Below the pieces are notes generated by a model that saw only the letters and a program-made list of their open reading frames with translations, searched no databases and was not told where the DNA came from. The translations under genes were made by a program, and so were the position numbers. A stretch of DNA of 64,000 nt from Mesorhizobium sp. (GTDB taxonomy: Bacteria; Pseudomonadota; Alphaproteobacteria; Rhizobiales; Rhizobiaceae), in contig SAQR01000002.1 in NCBI GenBank assembly GCA_004020365.1, positions 241,763-305,762 on the forward strand. The letters run 5' to 3'. Shown here piece by piece: positions 18,086 to 30,463 of this stretch; the first letter of the stretch is position 1; each line of letters opens with the position of its first letter.

Positions 18086-19120
18086 TCATCTGAGCAAAGC
18101 GTCGAGCTGCACCGGTTCGCCGCTTGCAGCACCAGCATAGGCGGCCTCGACCAGCACCAAGGTCCTGAGATTGTCGGCGCCCGAGGTTGCCGGCTCGGTC
18201 CCGTTCGCCTGGCAGTCGACCCAGTGCTTTTGAATGGCGACGACGCTTTCCTGGATATTGTGCCATGGCCGCGATGCCCAGGGCAGCAGCGGCGGCGAGA
18301 CGTCGCTGACCACGGTTCCGTTCCTGCCGGTGACGGTAAGTTGGTAATCTTGTGCAAGCCGGATCGTGCCGTCGCTGCCATCGATCTCGACCAGCGTCTG
18401 CGGAAACGGTTCTGTCGCGAGCTTGGTCGCATAGCTGCAGTCGACCACGGACGTTGCGCCGCTCTTGTGGCCCATCAGCATGGTTGCGACGTCCTCGCCG
18501 GCAATGTTGGGATTGATGCGAGCGATTCGGGTCGTGATCGTCGAAACGTCGCCCAGCAGGAAGCGGGCTATGTCGAGACTGTGGATGCCGAGGTCTTCGA
18601 TGATGAAGCGCTTTCCCATCGCCAGATAGGGTTGCCCGGAAAACACGTCATAGGCCGAGCGGAACGAGATACGGCCGAAGAAGGGCGTACCGATATCGCC
18701 GCTGTCGAGAACGGCGCGCACCGCCTGGATCGGCGACTGCCAGCGAAAATTTTCATGCACCATTAACGCCACGCCGGCATCGCTGCATGCCTTCACCATA
18801 GCCTTGGCGTCGGCAAGCGTCGGCGCGAATGGCTTTTGGCAGATCGCCGGAACGCGGTTTTGTGCCGCCATCTCGACAAGCGGACGATGGCTCGGCGCGG
18901 TGGTGGCGATATCGACGAAATCCAGGTTTTCGCCGGCAAAAAGTGCCGCCGCATCGGGATAGCGCCGCGCGATGCCGAACTGATCGCCGACTACTTTAAG
19001 CCGTTCCGGGTCGCGGTCGCAGATGGCGACGATCGACGCGCCTTCGATGTCGCGCCAGGCGTGCATCTGGTTGACGGCGAAGAAGCCGCAGCCGATCAGC
19101 GCTCCACGCAGTTCCGCCAC
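18086..19120 (-). CDS. Gfo/Idh/MocA-family dehydrogenase, candidate D-apiose dehydrogenase
   Basis: A 344-residue NAD(P)-dependent oxidoreductase. The Rossmann motif ALIGCGFFAVNQMHAW is at the N terminus, and the catalytic Lys is in CQKPFAPT (about residue 97). The GTG start at 19120 follows the permease stop by three bases, so it is the last gene of the importer operon. In apiose-using bacteria a Gfo/Idh/MocA enzyme (ApsD) oxidises D-apiose to apionolactone. Linkage to a ribose-type importer and to OiaK/OiaX-like genes makes that its best assignment. No lactonase (ApnL) is in the window, so the substrate is inferred from context only. Confidence 0.8.
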   Translation of the reverse strand: MAELRGALIGCGFFAVNQMHAWRDIEGASIVAICDRDPERLKVVGDQFGIARRYPDAAALFAGENLDFVDIATTAPSHRPLVEMAAQNRVPAICQKPFAPTLADAKAMVKACSDAGVALMVHENFRWQSPIQAVRAVLDSGDIGTPFFGRISFRSAYDVFSGQPYLAMGKRFIIEDLGIHSLDIARFLLGDVSTITTRIARINPNIAGEDVATMLMGHKSGATSVVDCSYATKLATEPFPQTLVEIDGSDGTIRLAQDYQLTVTGRNGTVVSDVSPPLLPWASRPWHNIQESVVAIQKHWVDCQANGTEPATSGADNLRTLVLVEAAYAGAASGEPVQLDALLR

Positions 19121-19123
19121 GGG

Positions 19124-20180
19124 TCAGCCCGCCTTTGCCATCTGCATCAGCGTCACCCGGCTCTGCAGCCGGCGCTGCGCCTGGTCGACGACGACGGCGA
19201 CGATGATGACCAAGCCCTTGATCACCATCTGCCAGAACGAGCTCACGCCCATCATGACCAGCCCGTCGGAAAGAATGCCGATGACGAAGGCGCCGACGAT
19301 GGTGCCGCCGATCGTGCCGCGGCCACCCGACATCGAGGTGCCGCCGAGCACCGCCGCGGCGATGGCGTTGAGCTCGAAGCTTTCGCCGGTCGCCGGATGC
19401 GAGGCCATCAGCTCGGAAGAGATGATCAGTCCGACGACCGCCGCGCAGAAGCCGGAGAACATGTAGACGAACATCTTCACCATGTTGACCCGGACGCCCG
19501 AAATCCGCGCCGCCCGTTCGTTGCCGCCGACGGCGAAGATGTGGCGGCCGAGCGGGGTGTATTTGGCGAGATAGGCCGCCCCAACTGCTACGACGACAAG
19601 AATCCATATCGAGACCGGCAGGCCGAGCAGCCGGCCGGCGCCGAGGAAGCCGAACCCGGTCGTGCCCAGATCGGGCTTGCCGACGAGGTTCGGAAAGGTG
19701 CGGCCATCCGACGACAGCAGCGCCAGACCGCGTGCGACATAGAGCACGCCGAGCGTGGCGATGAACGGCGCGACATTCAACCTGGTGATCAGCAATCCGT
19801 TGACGGCGCCGATCAATATGCCGACCGCCAGCGTGATCAGTGCGATCTCGAAGACGTTGAAATAGATCGTGTAGCCGACCTGCAGGTCGATGCCGTTGAG
19901 CACGAGATAGCCAGCGACCATGCCGCACAGGCCGACGATCGAGCCGACCGAGAGGTCGATGCCTCCGGTGATGATGACGAAGGTCATGCCCATGGCCAGG
20001 AAGGCGTTCAGCGCCACGTGCTTCGACATCAGGATCAGGTTGGCGGCCGACAGGAAATTGGGTGCTGCGATCGAGAAGAAGATCAGGACGGCGATCAACG
20101 CAATGAACGTCCTCGCCTTCATCAGCGTCAGCAGCACGGAGCCGTTCGAGGTGGAGGCAACTGAAGCCTTGGCCGGGATG

Positions 20181-20188
<8 letters not shown>
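19124..20188 (-). CDS. ribose-type ABC sugar importer, permease
   Basis: A 354-residue inner-membrane protein of the RbsC/AraH family with about ten hydrophobic segments. Family landmarks are TFVIITGGIDLSVGSIVGL, the coupling-helix stretch TPLGRHIFAVGGNERAARISG and LGGTSMSGGRGTIGG. The start at 20188 (MTDIPAKAS) overlaps the end of the ATPase gene by eight bases. It forms the channel of the importer encoded at 19124-23413. The transported sugar is probably D-apiose or another branched or short aldose, from gene context. Confidence 0.88.
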
Positions 20189-21733
<1,545 letters not shown>

Positions 21734-21737
<4 letters not shown>

Positions 21738-22378
21738 GGCTTTGGCCCGATCTCTGCCTCCGCCGGGGTCACCAGCGGCAGGTCCTGGCCGCTGCCCATG
21801 ACATAAGCGCCGACAACCCTGACGCTGCGGCCCTCCAGCGCTTCGCGCGGCAGCTTGGAAAGCACCGTCTTGTCGGCATGGATGTTGAACGCCTTGCCGA
21901 ACTGGGCGAAGTCGATCTGATTGGTGAAATCGTTGAACTGGATGAAGTCGAGGCTGTCGCGCAGCGCGGTGCCACGCATCGCGGGTCCGATCTGCACCCG
22001 CGCATCCGCCTTGCCGTCACCGTCGGCATCGACGTCCATGGTTGCCGCGCGTGACTGTGTATTCGCCGCAACAATCTTGCCTTCGAGGCGAACCGCGAAG
22101 GTCCACGGCGAATTCGCCTGCTTCTTCGGATTGCCAAATTTGGCGCCGGCAGCGGCAGGATCGACTTTCGCCAGGGCGTGAACCTCTGGAAACGATCCGG
22201 CCTTCTGCTGGAGATACGGCACCATTTTGGCAGCCCAGATATCCCCGACCATCTTGTCCGCATTGAAGGCCGGTGCATTGCCGCCATCTTCCGCGGACGG
22301 TGTCGGCAGGATCTTGCAGGCAGTCAGGCTGATGCCAAACATCACGGCAACGGTCGGCCAAATCAGCTTGTTCAACAT
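21734..22378 (-). CDS. DUF2291 family lipoprotein of an ABC importer operon
   Basis: A 214-residue exported lipoprotein: the first 23 residues are a signal ending in a lipobox, ISLTAC, after the start MLNKLIWP at 22378. The rest matches what is known of the DUF2291 family, including WAAKMVPYL and a central beta-rich domain with DVDADGDGKADARVQIGP. DUF2291 genes are regularly found beside ribose-type importer genes, but no role has been settled. It may anchor or assist the substrate-binding protein. Confidence 0.75.
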
Positions 22379-22422
22379 GTCGGCTTGTTCGGCATGGCGG
22401 TCAGGGCACCCAGGAAATGGAA

Positions 22423-22453
22423 GCAAGGGACGAGCCGGAAGCTCGTCCCTTGC
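22423..22453 (-). terminator. intercistronic stem-loop after the substrate-binding protein gene
   Basis: Perfect 13-base inverted repeat GCAAGGGACGAGC / GCTCGTCCCTTGC with a 5-base loop. It lies between the binding-protein stop (22472) and the DUF2291 start (22378), with no T run. It is more likely a partial stop or RNA-stabilising hairpin that keeps binding-protein message above that of the membrane genes than a full terminator. Confidence 0.65.
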
Positions 22454-22471
22454 GATTGATGTCACACCGGC

Positions 22472-23979
<1,508 letters not shown>

Positions 23980-25767
23980 ATGACTTTCGTGCAGAGTTTC
24001 AGGCCGCCATCCTGCAGCCCCGCGCCAAGCTTTGCTGACCGACGCCATCTGGCTTCATTGCGTGGCGGCAGGAGCTGCAGCGCCATACTGTGCCTCGTTT
24101 CGTTCTGTATCATCCTGCTGCTGGGATCTGCGGCACACGGTCGGCCGAAGGCTGACGACAGACTTGCTCCGCGAGACACGATCGAACTGCACGTTTGGCA
24201 ATGGACCGCCTTGCGCGATGGCGTTCTGGAAGCGTTGCAGCTCAACCATACATTCACGATCGACTCGACTGGCACGCTTGACCTTCCATTGATCGGGAGC
24301 ATTGCCGCCGCAGGTCTGCGTGAGGAAGAGCTGGCAAAGCTGATTTCCGATCGCTTGCAAGCCAGGAGCGGCCGTCAGGAGCGGGCTGACATAACCGTCA
24401 AACTGATACAACATTCGTCTTCTGACCTCACAGCTTCGGTGGAGGTCAAGAAGGAAGCGCCCGAACCGCCGGCGGACGCAGCCAGAGACGGCTCTTCGGC
24501 TGTGGCTTCGGAACGCGCCAGTGTCGAGAACGGCCAGGCCAAGGCGCAGCCGAGCGTGCGCGATTCCCACACACCTCAGCAGCCTGCTGCGGAGCAACAG
24601 CAAGCTCTGCAAGGGGCATTGCTGAATGAGCTGTCCGCCGCTCGCATGGAAATTGCGGCAGCGCGCGCGGAAGCACTTGCGGCTCGCCAAACTGCTCGCA
24701 ACGATGCCGCCCGACACAGTCAGAACCTTGCGACAGCGCGTCAACGCGCCGACACCTTGGCGCGGGAACTCGATGCGGTGCGGACTGATCGCGGCACGCT
24801 GGAACAAAAGCTCTTTGCGGCGTTGAGGGAAGTCGACGCGCTCAAGAAGACCGTGCAGCCGGCTCGCGGTGACCCGGCTCGCGCTGACCATGACGGCCGC
24901 GATTTGGCGGCGGCGCGAGCCGAACTGGCGGTGATGCAGCGCGGCGCCCGCGACGCCAGCGCGCAGGCGCGAGCGGTAGCCGACAGGATGGCTGAACAAG
25001 GACAGGCGCTAAAACAGCAGCGGCGACGAGCCGAAGAGCTCGCGCTCGATCTCAAAGTGGCGCAACGCGAAGCCAAAAGCTTGAAGGCCAAAGCCACTCT
25101 CGCCGATCATGAGAAGGCTGCCACGCTTGAAGCGCGTCACTCTGTGGAGGCCTCTCTAGCAGAGGCGCAGCGAGCGCTTGATGAGGAGCGGCACAGGGCT
25201 GAGCGCTTCGAACGCGAACTCACCGCGGCGCGCCAAACCATCGACGCGCTCAAGACAAGCGCGGATCTGGCTGCGGTCGCGCGCAGCAACGCCATCAGGG
25301 AACGACAGGTGGCCGAGGCGGCTTTGAAGCGAGCTGGCGACGCACTCGAACTGCAGCGCGAACGGGCAGATTCAGCTGCTCGTGATCGCGACATCGCCCG
25401 CCGGGAACGCGACGCGGCAAAGCAGGAAGCGAGCCGCGTCTCGATGGAGCTGAGCGTGGCGTTGGAGCAAGAGCGCAACAAGGCCATCGGCCTGGCCCGC
25501 GAGCTCAGCGCCGCTCGAAAGGCGATTGACGTTGAAAAGGCCCGGGACGAGCGTCGCAGCGAGCGTATCGACCGCGTTCCGAAAGCGCGTGCCGTCGCAA
25601 CTTCGCGTGCAGATGTGTCCGTGCGCTCGCGACCAGCCCGTCAATCGGGGTTGCGGGAAAACCCCAAAGCGAAGGCCAAAAGACCATCGCGACCTGTTGT
25701 GGTGGCGACCATCGCGCTTCCCGAGGCGTTGCTCCCGACGCGTCCGCCGAAGCTCGGCGCTCACTAG
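23980..25767 (+). CDS. secreted polysaccharide export-domain protein with long coiled coil
   Basis: A 595-residue protein. After a long N region there is a hydrophobic signal segment at about residues 33-52 (SAILCLVSFCIILLLGSAAH). Residues 60-140 match the polysaccharide export (Wza/PES) fold: LAPRDTIELHVWQW, FTIDSTGTLDLPLIGSI and LREEELAKLISDRL. From about residue 200 to 520 it is a nearly unbroken Ala/Glu/Arg-rich coiled coil, and the last 70 residues are basic and proline-rich. The start has a GGTGAGG site. The Wza barrel-forming parts are missing, so a periplasmic scaffold or envelope role is more likely than an export pore. No capsule genes are adjacent. Confidence 0.65.
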   Translation: MTFVQSFRPPSCSPAPSFADRRHLASLRGGRSCSAILCLVSFCIILLLGSAAHGRPKADDRLAPRDTIELHVWQWTALRDGVLEALQLNHTFTIDSTGTLDLPLIGSIAAAGLREEELAKLISDRLQARSGRQERADITVKLIQHSSSDLTASVEVKKEAPEPPADAARDGSSAVASERASVENGQAKAQPSVRDSHTPQQPAAEQQQALQGALLNELSAARMEIAAARAEALAARQTARNDAARHSQNLATARQRADTLARELDAVRTDRGTLEQKLFAALREVDALKKTVQPARGDPARADHDGRDLAAARAELAVMQRGARDASAQARAVADRMAEQGQALKQQRRRAEELALDLKVAQREAKSLKAKATLADHEKAATLEARHSVEASLAEAQRALDEERHRAERFERELTAARQTIDALKTSADLAAVARSNAIRERQVAEAALKRAGDALELQRERADSAARDRDIARRERDAAKQEASRVSMELSVALEQERNKAIGLARELSAARKAIDVEKARDERRSERIDRVPKARAVATSRADVSVRSRPARQSGLRENPKAKAKRPSRPVVVATIALPEALLPTRPPKLGAH

Positions 25768-25823
25768 CGAGGGCTGATCGTGAAGGGCATTCCGTGGACC
25801 GAGCTACATGCCGCAGGAGGACT

Positions 25824-26582
25824 ATGGTGATGAACAGATACGTCGCAGCCGCATTGACAGCCGCGATCGCGATTGGCCCTGCCTCGGCTCTTGAGGCGGG
25901 GCTTGGCGGCAAACTTGGCGGTGTCGGGGTCGGTGCTGGCCTTGGCGCCGGCCCGAAAGGCGCCTCTGTGTCGGGCGGCACGAGCGTCGACGGAGTAGGG
26001 GGAGCAAGCCTTGGCGGATCGCTCGGCGCGAGCAAGGGATCGCTCGGGGCCGGACTTGGCGTCAGCGGCAACCTCGGCGGTGCAAGCGGCGGCCTATCGA
26101 CAGGTGTCGGGGTGGGAGACCGTTCGTCCCCATCGGCCACCGCTCCAGGAGGTAAGCCAGGCAACCCGGCCCTGGGCGCGGGGCAAGCCGCGACCGCCGG
26201 CGTCGCGCCAACCACCACCAAGGCCATGGCCGCAAGACAATTCGCCATCTTGCCGCGCGCGCTCAGGCCTTCCGGAACTGGTCGCGCCGCGTCGGCGCGG
26301 ATCACCTATGGCTATCCATTTATGGCGCCACTGGTAGCCAAACCCGGTATCCCACCAGCTGTGGTGCGCGCCTGCCGCGCGGCGATCGCGTCGGCCGCGG
26401 CGCCGCTTGGCGCCGTGCGTGTTCAAGCGGTAAGCGCAGGTCCGTTGCAGCAACTGCGGGGCGCGCTCACGGCGCGGATCGAGGTGCGCATACACTATGC
26501 AAGACAAGGCGGCGTCGAGGTTCGGCAGGCGCGAGTCGGCTGTCGCCTCGATGCGGCGGGCAGGGTCGCCGCGGTGACGTAG
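25824..26582 (+). CDS. glycine-rich secreted protein of unknown function
   Basis: About 252 residues. A signal peptide (MNRYVAAALTAAIAIGPASA) is followed by about 90 residues made mostly of Gly, Ala, Ser, Leu and Val in loose repeats such as GVGVGAGLGAG and GSLGASKGSLGAGLG. The C-terminal 100 residues form a more normal domain containing two cysteines (VRACRAA and RVGCRLD). ATG 25824, GTG 25827 and ATG 25830 are all in frame after AGGAGG. It lies 56 bases after the coiled-coil gene and may be cotranscribed. No function is recognised. Confidence 0.6.
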   Translation: MVMNRYVAAALTAAIAIGPASALEAGLGGKLGGVGVGAGLGAGPKGASVSGGTSVDGVGGASLGGSLGASKGSLGAGLGVSGNLGGASGGLSTGVGVGDRSSPSATAPGGKPGNPALGAGQAATAGVAPTTTKAMAARQFAILPRALRPSGTGRAASARITYGYPFMAPLVAKPGIPPAVVRACRAAIASAAAPLGAVRVQAVSAGPLQQLRGALTARIEVRIHYARQGGVEVRQARVGCRLDAAGRVAAVT

Positions 26583-26593
26583 GAAGCGGCTTT

Positions 26594-26825
26594 ACCTTCT
26601 CCCCCTGTGGGGCCCGAAGGGCGGGCGAGGCCCGTGACTCGCCCCGGGCGGTGGCCTCGCCCACGGGTCTTGCCTTCGGCAAGCCCGAGGACAGGCTCCG
26701 CGAGGTCGGATGAGGGGTGTTCCAGCTTGGCAAAAACGGCATTCCGTCCAGCACCCTCAACCGTCTTGGCGCTGCGCGCCAATCCACCCCACAAGGGGAG
26801 AACGAAAAGGTCACCTCAGGTGATG
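26594..26825. repeat. inverted repeat, family C copy 2
   Basis: Begins CCTTCTCCCCCTGTGGGGCC and ends with CCCCACAAGGGGAG plus a few more bases, in inverted orientation. The middle resembles other copies (GATGAGGGGTGTTCCAGCTTGGC). It fills the gap between the glycine-rich gene and the end of the convergent apnO-like gene. Confidence 0.75.
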
Positions 26826-27643
26826 CGCTGGATGCTCGCTGCAATCTCTTCCGGCTCGAAGACCCGCTTCCAGTCGTCGCGCATCAGCACCGGCTTGCCG
26901 AACTCGATGGCCTTGTTGCAGGCGTCGGAGAACACGCCCTTGGTCTCGCCGAAGATGACGGCGCCGAGCACATTCATGTGGCCAAGCAGAAAGTCGAGCG
27001 CGGCCTGCTGGTCGACCCCGCGGGCGACGACCTCGTCGACGGCTTCCTTCATCACGACGAGCAGCGAAGCGCAGACGGTCTCCGAAAGGCCCGGCTCGAG
27101 CAGCGCCATCTGGTCGACCGTGACGCGATGCGACCGCATCACCGGGGCCCAGATGATCTTGGCGATCGCTTCGCCCTTGGCGAAATCCTCCTCCGGTCCC
27201 TGCATCAGCGCGCTGACTATATGCTGCTTGGCCTTCACGCCGCCAAAGTAGTCCTTCTTGGCCGCCATGTCGGTCTCGTCGTTGAAGATCGGAGGATGGC
27301 AGGGATGGGTGACGAAATAGGTCAGGTCCGGCCGCTTCGGCAAATGACCGGCGAAAGGCGCCGCGGCGTCAAGCACGACCACCATGGTGCCAGACGCAAG
27401 CTTGCCCTCAATGCTGGCGGCGACCTTGCCGATATGGGTGTCGGGAACCGCCAGGATCACCACCTCGGCGCTATCAAGGGCTTCATCGGCGCTGACCGCG
27501 TCGATGCCCAGCCCGGTCTTCAGCCGCTCGCGGCCGGCGTCGCTGACCTCGACATGGCGTATCGTGTAGGGAGAGCCGCGAAAATTGGTCGACAGGCGGT
27601 AACCCATTTTGCCGCCGGCACCAAACAGCGCAATCGTTGTCAT
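26816..27643 (-). CDS. NAD-dependent 6-phosphogluconate dehydrogenase-like protein, candidate D-apionate oxidoisomerase (ApnO)
   Basis: A 275-residue oxidoreductase. The N terminus MTTIALFGAGGKMG is a Rossmann GxGGxMG motif. A C-terminal helical domain of the phosphogluconate dehydrogenase type follows, with HPCHPPIF, MEAV-like helices and GHMNVLGAVIFGE. The short N-terminal domain and overall form agree with what is remembered of ApnO, which turns D-apionate into 3-oxo-isoapionate. That would be the missing step between the Gfo/Idh dehydrogenase and OiaK. Its promoter carries the same motif as the oiaX and importer promoters. It is alone, convergent with upstream genes; the match is from memory, not a search. 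Confidence 0.58.
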   Translation of the reverse strand: MTTIALFGAGGKMGYRLSTNFRGSPYTIRHVEVSDAGRERLKTGLGIDAVSADEALDSAEVVILAVPDTHIGKVAASIEGKLASGTMVVVLDAAAPFAGHLPKRPDLTYFVTHPCHPPIFNDETDMAAKKDYFGGVKAKQHIVSALMQGPEEDFAKGEAIAKIIWAPVMRSHRVTVDQMALLEPGLSETVCASLLVVMKEAVDEVVARGVDQQAALDFLLGHMNVLGAVIFGETKGVFSDACNKAIEFGKPVLMRDDWKRVFEPEEIAASIQRIT

Positions 27644-27965
27644 CTAGCCGTGCTCCTGATCTCCAACGACGGCTGTGCCGATCGTCACCTTAGTAACTGG
27701 TATAATCACACTACCATGGATTGGCAATCCGGTTTGGGATGAATGCGTTCACGAGAGCCAATTCCGCAGTCCCGCCGTCGGCTGCGCCAGCTGGTGGCGG
27801 CCTTGTCGGATCATGCGGTGGATCGACATCGCAATGCTAGCAGTCTTGTAGACGCAGATCTTTTGCATTGCCCGCGAGGTAGGGTCTTTTCAGGGGGCCG
27901 GCGGGCCGTCAGCCTTGATGTTAGGTCCGCCGCCAACCGTTTCAGCAGTAACCGTGGCAGCAGGA
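27644..27965. promoter_or_regulatory. apnO-like gene upstream region
   Basis: A 322-base gap between the start of the apnO-like gene and the end of mtnA. Apart from the shared motif at 27697-27712 nothing recognisable is seen. It is lower in GC than the genes. No mtnA terminator hairpin was found. Confidence 0.4.
27697..27712. promoter_or_regulatory. shared CTGGTATAAT motif, site 3 (apnO-like gene)
   Basis: CTGGTATAATCACACT, 54 bases before the ATG of the apnO-like gene. The first ten bases equal sites 1 and 2. TGGT and ACCA arms (27698-27701 and 27713-27716) are inverted with 11 bases between. Candidate site for the GntR regulator at 17336. Confidence 0.55.
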
Positions 27966-29060
27966 TCATCCCCGTCCGGGAAACATCGCCTTCAAGCCGT
28001 CGCGCGAAGCCTTGGCGACGCCGCGCTCGGTGATCAATCCGGTGACCAGCCGCGCCGGCGTCACGTCGAAGGCCGGGTTTGCCGCGGGCGTCGTCTCGGG
28101 CGAGATGCGGACCTGCGCAATCTCGCCATTCGCGCTCTTGCCCCAGACCAGCGAGACCTCGTCGCCGGAGCGCTGTTCGATCGGGATTTCGGCCAGCCCG
28201 TCACCCACCGTCCAGTCAATGGTCGGCGACGGCAGCGCGACATAGAACGGCACGTCGTTGTCGGCGGCGGCCAGCGCCTTCAGATAGGTGCCGATCTTGT
28301 TGCAGACATCGCCGGCGGCGGTGGTGCGGTCGGTGCCGACGATGACCATGTCGATCTGGCCGCGCTGCATCAGATGGCCGCCGGCATTGTCGACGATCAG
28401 CGTATGCGGCACGCCGTGGCCGGCCATCTCCCATGCGGTCAACTGGGCGCCCTGGTTGCGCGGGCGGGTTTCGTCGACATAGACGTGAACGGGAATGCCG
28501 GCTTCCGTTGCCAGATAGATTGGCGCCGTGGCGGTGCCGTAGTCAACGGTGGCCAGCCAGCCGGCGTTGCAGTGAGTCAGGATATTGACCGGCTCGCCCG
28601 ACTGCTTGCGTGCTGCCATTTCCCTGATGATTTCAAGCCCATTGATGCCGATGGCGCGGTTGAGGCCGACATCCTCGTCGGCGATTTCGCCGGCGCGCCG
28701 GTAAGCCGCCTCGGCGCGTTGTCCAGAGGGAAGCGGCCGCAGGACGTTTCGCATCTCATCGAGCGCCCAGCGCAGATTGATCGCCGTCGGGCGGGTTTCG
28801 TGCAAGACCTCCCAGACGCCGTCGAGTGCCGCATCGGAAGGGTCGTCGGCCATTTGCATGGCGACGCCATAGGCCGCGGTGACGCCGATCAGTGGCGCGC
28901 CGCGCACCCACATGTCGCGGATCGCCGTGGCAATGCCGGCAACGGTGCCGACTGTTTCGACGCGGAAATCATGCGGCAGCCAGCGCTGGTCGATGATCTC
29001 CACCGAACGCCCGTCGTCGCTCAGCCAGATGGTGCGGTAGTGGCGGTCGCCGACGTTCAA
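27966..29060 (-). CDS. mtnA: S-methyl-5-thioribose-1-phosphate isomerase
   Basis: A 364-residue MtnA protein of the eIF2B-like isomerase family. Landmarks are [33 protein letters not shown] with the active-site Cys, [17 protein letters not shown] and [20 protein letters not shown] with the catalytic Asp. It converts methylthioribose 1-phosphate to methylthioribulose 1-phosphate; MtnA also accepts 5-deoxyribose 1-phosphate in the DHAP shunt. Its ATG overlaps the mtnK stop by four bases. The later methionine salvage genes (mtnBCD) are not in the window, so the ordinary methionine cycle is not shown here. Confidence 0.92.
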   Translation of the reverse strand: MNVGDRHYRTIWLSDDGRSVEIIDQRWLPHDFRVETVGTVAGIATAIRDMWVRGAPLIGVTAAYGVAMQMADDPSDAALDGVWEVLHETRPTAINLRWALDEMRNVLRPLPSGQRAEAAYRRAGEIADEDVGLNRAIGINGLEIIREMAARKQSGEPVNILTHCNAGWLATVDYGTATAPIYLATEAGIPVHVYVDETRPRNQGAQLTAWEMAGHGVPHTLIVDNAGGHLMQRGQIDMVIVGTDRTTAAGDVCNKIGTYLKALAAADNDVPFYVALPSPTIDWTVGDGLAEIPIEQRSGDEVSLVWGKSANGEIAQVRISPETTPAANPAFDVTPARLVTGLITERGVAKASRDGLKAMFPGRG

Positions 29061-30328
29061 ATCCTGTCCTCCCGTTCGATCAGCGCGGCCAGCGTGTTGA
29101 CCTCGTCGATGCTGTGGATCTGGCGCCGGTTGACGGCGATGTGACGGCCGAATTTCAGCGCCTTCGCCTCACATGTGGCGCGCAGATCGGCGTCGGCAAT
29201 GGTTTCGAAATCGGCGTTGTGCGCGAGGCCAAGAATGCGCCGGTGCACCTCGACGCCGGCAAAGCCAAGCATGTCGGTCCAGACCTGGTGCAGCATGTGG
29301 TCGAGCGCCTGCTCGGCGCCGAGTCTGTCGCCCTGATCCTCGAACAGGCTCTTCTGGTAGAGCATGCCGGTGTGCTCGGTTCGCCACAGATGCGAGAACT
29401 CGCTGCGGAACACCGACCATGTCTCGACCGTGACGTCGAGCAGATAGGCGCGCATGGCGTCGCGCTTTCCGTTCTGCTCGTGGCCACACTGCGAGAAGAA
29501 CGCCATCCAGAAATTGGCGAGCAGCATGCCGACGTCGAAGGCGATCGGGCCGTAGAAAGCGAATTCGGGATCGATCATCCGCGTTTCTGTCTCGGTGACC
29601 ATGATCGACCCGGAATGCAGGTCGCCATGCAGCAGCGTCTCTGCATTGGCGGCAAAGATATGCTTCAGCCGCTGCGCCTCGACCTTGAGGTCGCGATCGG
29701 CGCGCAATTCTGCGACGATACTGTCGAGTTGCGGGCTCGTATGCCGATTCATCCTGGCGTCGAAATACGGGTCCGAGAACACCAGGTTCTCGGTAATGTC
29801 GCAGAGCTCGACATTGTCGGCGAACAGCGCCAGATCGGCCTTGCGATCCTTGGTCGCCATATGCAGGTCTGAGCCGCGAAACAGGGTGCGGGCCATGAAC
29901 AGGCCGATGTCCCTGGCGATGTTGGGCAATTGCCGGCCCTCGATCAGCGCCCGCCGCAGGATGATGTGCGGCGACAGATACTCCATGATGATCAGCGCCT
30001 GGCCTTCGTCGAAGTGATGGATATCAGGCACCGAACCGGGCGCTCTCGCTTGCTGCCGTGTGAGCGCGTGATATTCAAAAAAGGAACGCTTTAGCGGCAG
30101 CGGCCAGCTGTCGCCGACCAGGCGGACATAGGGCAGGGCCTGCTTGACGACGGCCGCACCCTGCGCACCCTCGACGATGAACACCAGGTTCAGATTGCCG
30201 TCGCCGACCTCGCGAACCTTCCAGCGGCTCGTGTCCTTGCCGATATGCGAGCACAGCGCCGCGTTGGCGCCGAGGCGTGCCGCCAGTGTTTCGACCGACA
30301 GTGCTTCGAACGGCAATTTCCCAGTCAT
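29057..30328 (-). CDS. mtnK: 5-methylthioribose kinase
   Basis: A 423-residue kinase of the aminoglycoside-phosphotransferase-like fold. It has the MtnK patterns [11 protein letters not shown], the ATP-side Lys in [11 protein letters not shown], the catalytic [10 protein letters not shown] and the metal site [17 protein letters not shown]. It phosphorylates 5-methylthioribose, and in DHAP-shunt bacteria also 5-deoxyribose, at C1. The ATG at 30328 has a GGGAGG site five bases away. It is transcribed divergently from an ABC sugar importer, and a 12-base palindrome lies between them, so import and kinase are probably induced together. Confidence 0.9.
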   Translation of the reverse strand: MTGKLPFEALSVETLAARLGANAALCSHIGKDTSRWKVREVGDGNLNLVFIVEGAQGAAVVKQALPYVRLVGDSWPLPLKRSFFEYHALTRQQARAPGSVPDIHHFDEGQALIIMEYLSPHIILRRALIEGRQLPNIARDIGLFMARTLFRGSDLHMATKDRKADLALFADNVELCDITENLVFSDPYFDARMNRHTSPQLDSIVAELRADRDLKVEAQRLKHIFAANAETLLHGDLHSGSIMVTETETRMIDPEFAFYGPIAFDVGMLLANFWMAFFSQCGHEQNGKRDAMRAYLLDVTVETWSVFRSEFSHLWRTEHTGMLYQKSLFEDQGDRLGAEQALDHMLHQVWTDMLGFAGVEVHRRILGLAHNADFETIADADLRATCEAKALKFGRHIAVNRRQIHSIDEVNTLAALIEREDRI

Positions 30329-30398
30329 CCTCACCTCCCGTTTACGCGCTCTCATCTTAGTGGAGCCATCACGGTTGGTCCAAGCTAGGAAGCCCTCT

Positions 30399-30427
30399 GG
30401 CAATTGTCAATCGTGTTGACAATTGCC
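30399..30427. promoter_or_regulatory. palindromic operator between mtnK and the ABC importer
   Basis: Perfect 12-base inverted repeat GGCAATTGTCAA / TTGACAATTGCC with a 5-base centre. It is 70 bases before the mtnK ATG and 37 bases before the ATPase ATG. Each arm holds TTGACA on one strand, so the operator may overlap -35 boxes in both directions. The SorC-type regulator at 37057 is the natural candidate to bind it. Confidence 0.68.
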
Positions 30428-30463
30428 GGAACAGCCCATAGCGTCGTCGCCAGGGAGGAACGA

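Noticed and set aside
27743-28033. Short open frame of 96 codons between the apnO-like gene and mtnA
   Set aside because: It overlaps the end of mtnA, has no ribosome site, and its translation is Arg/Ser-rich without family features.
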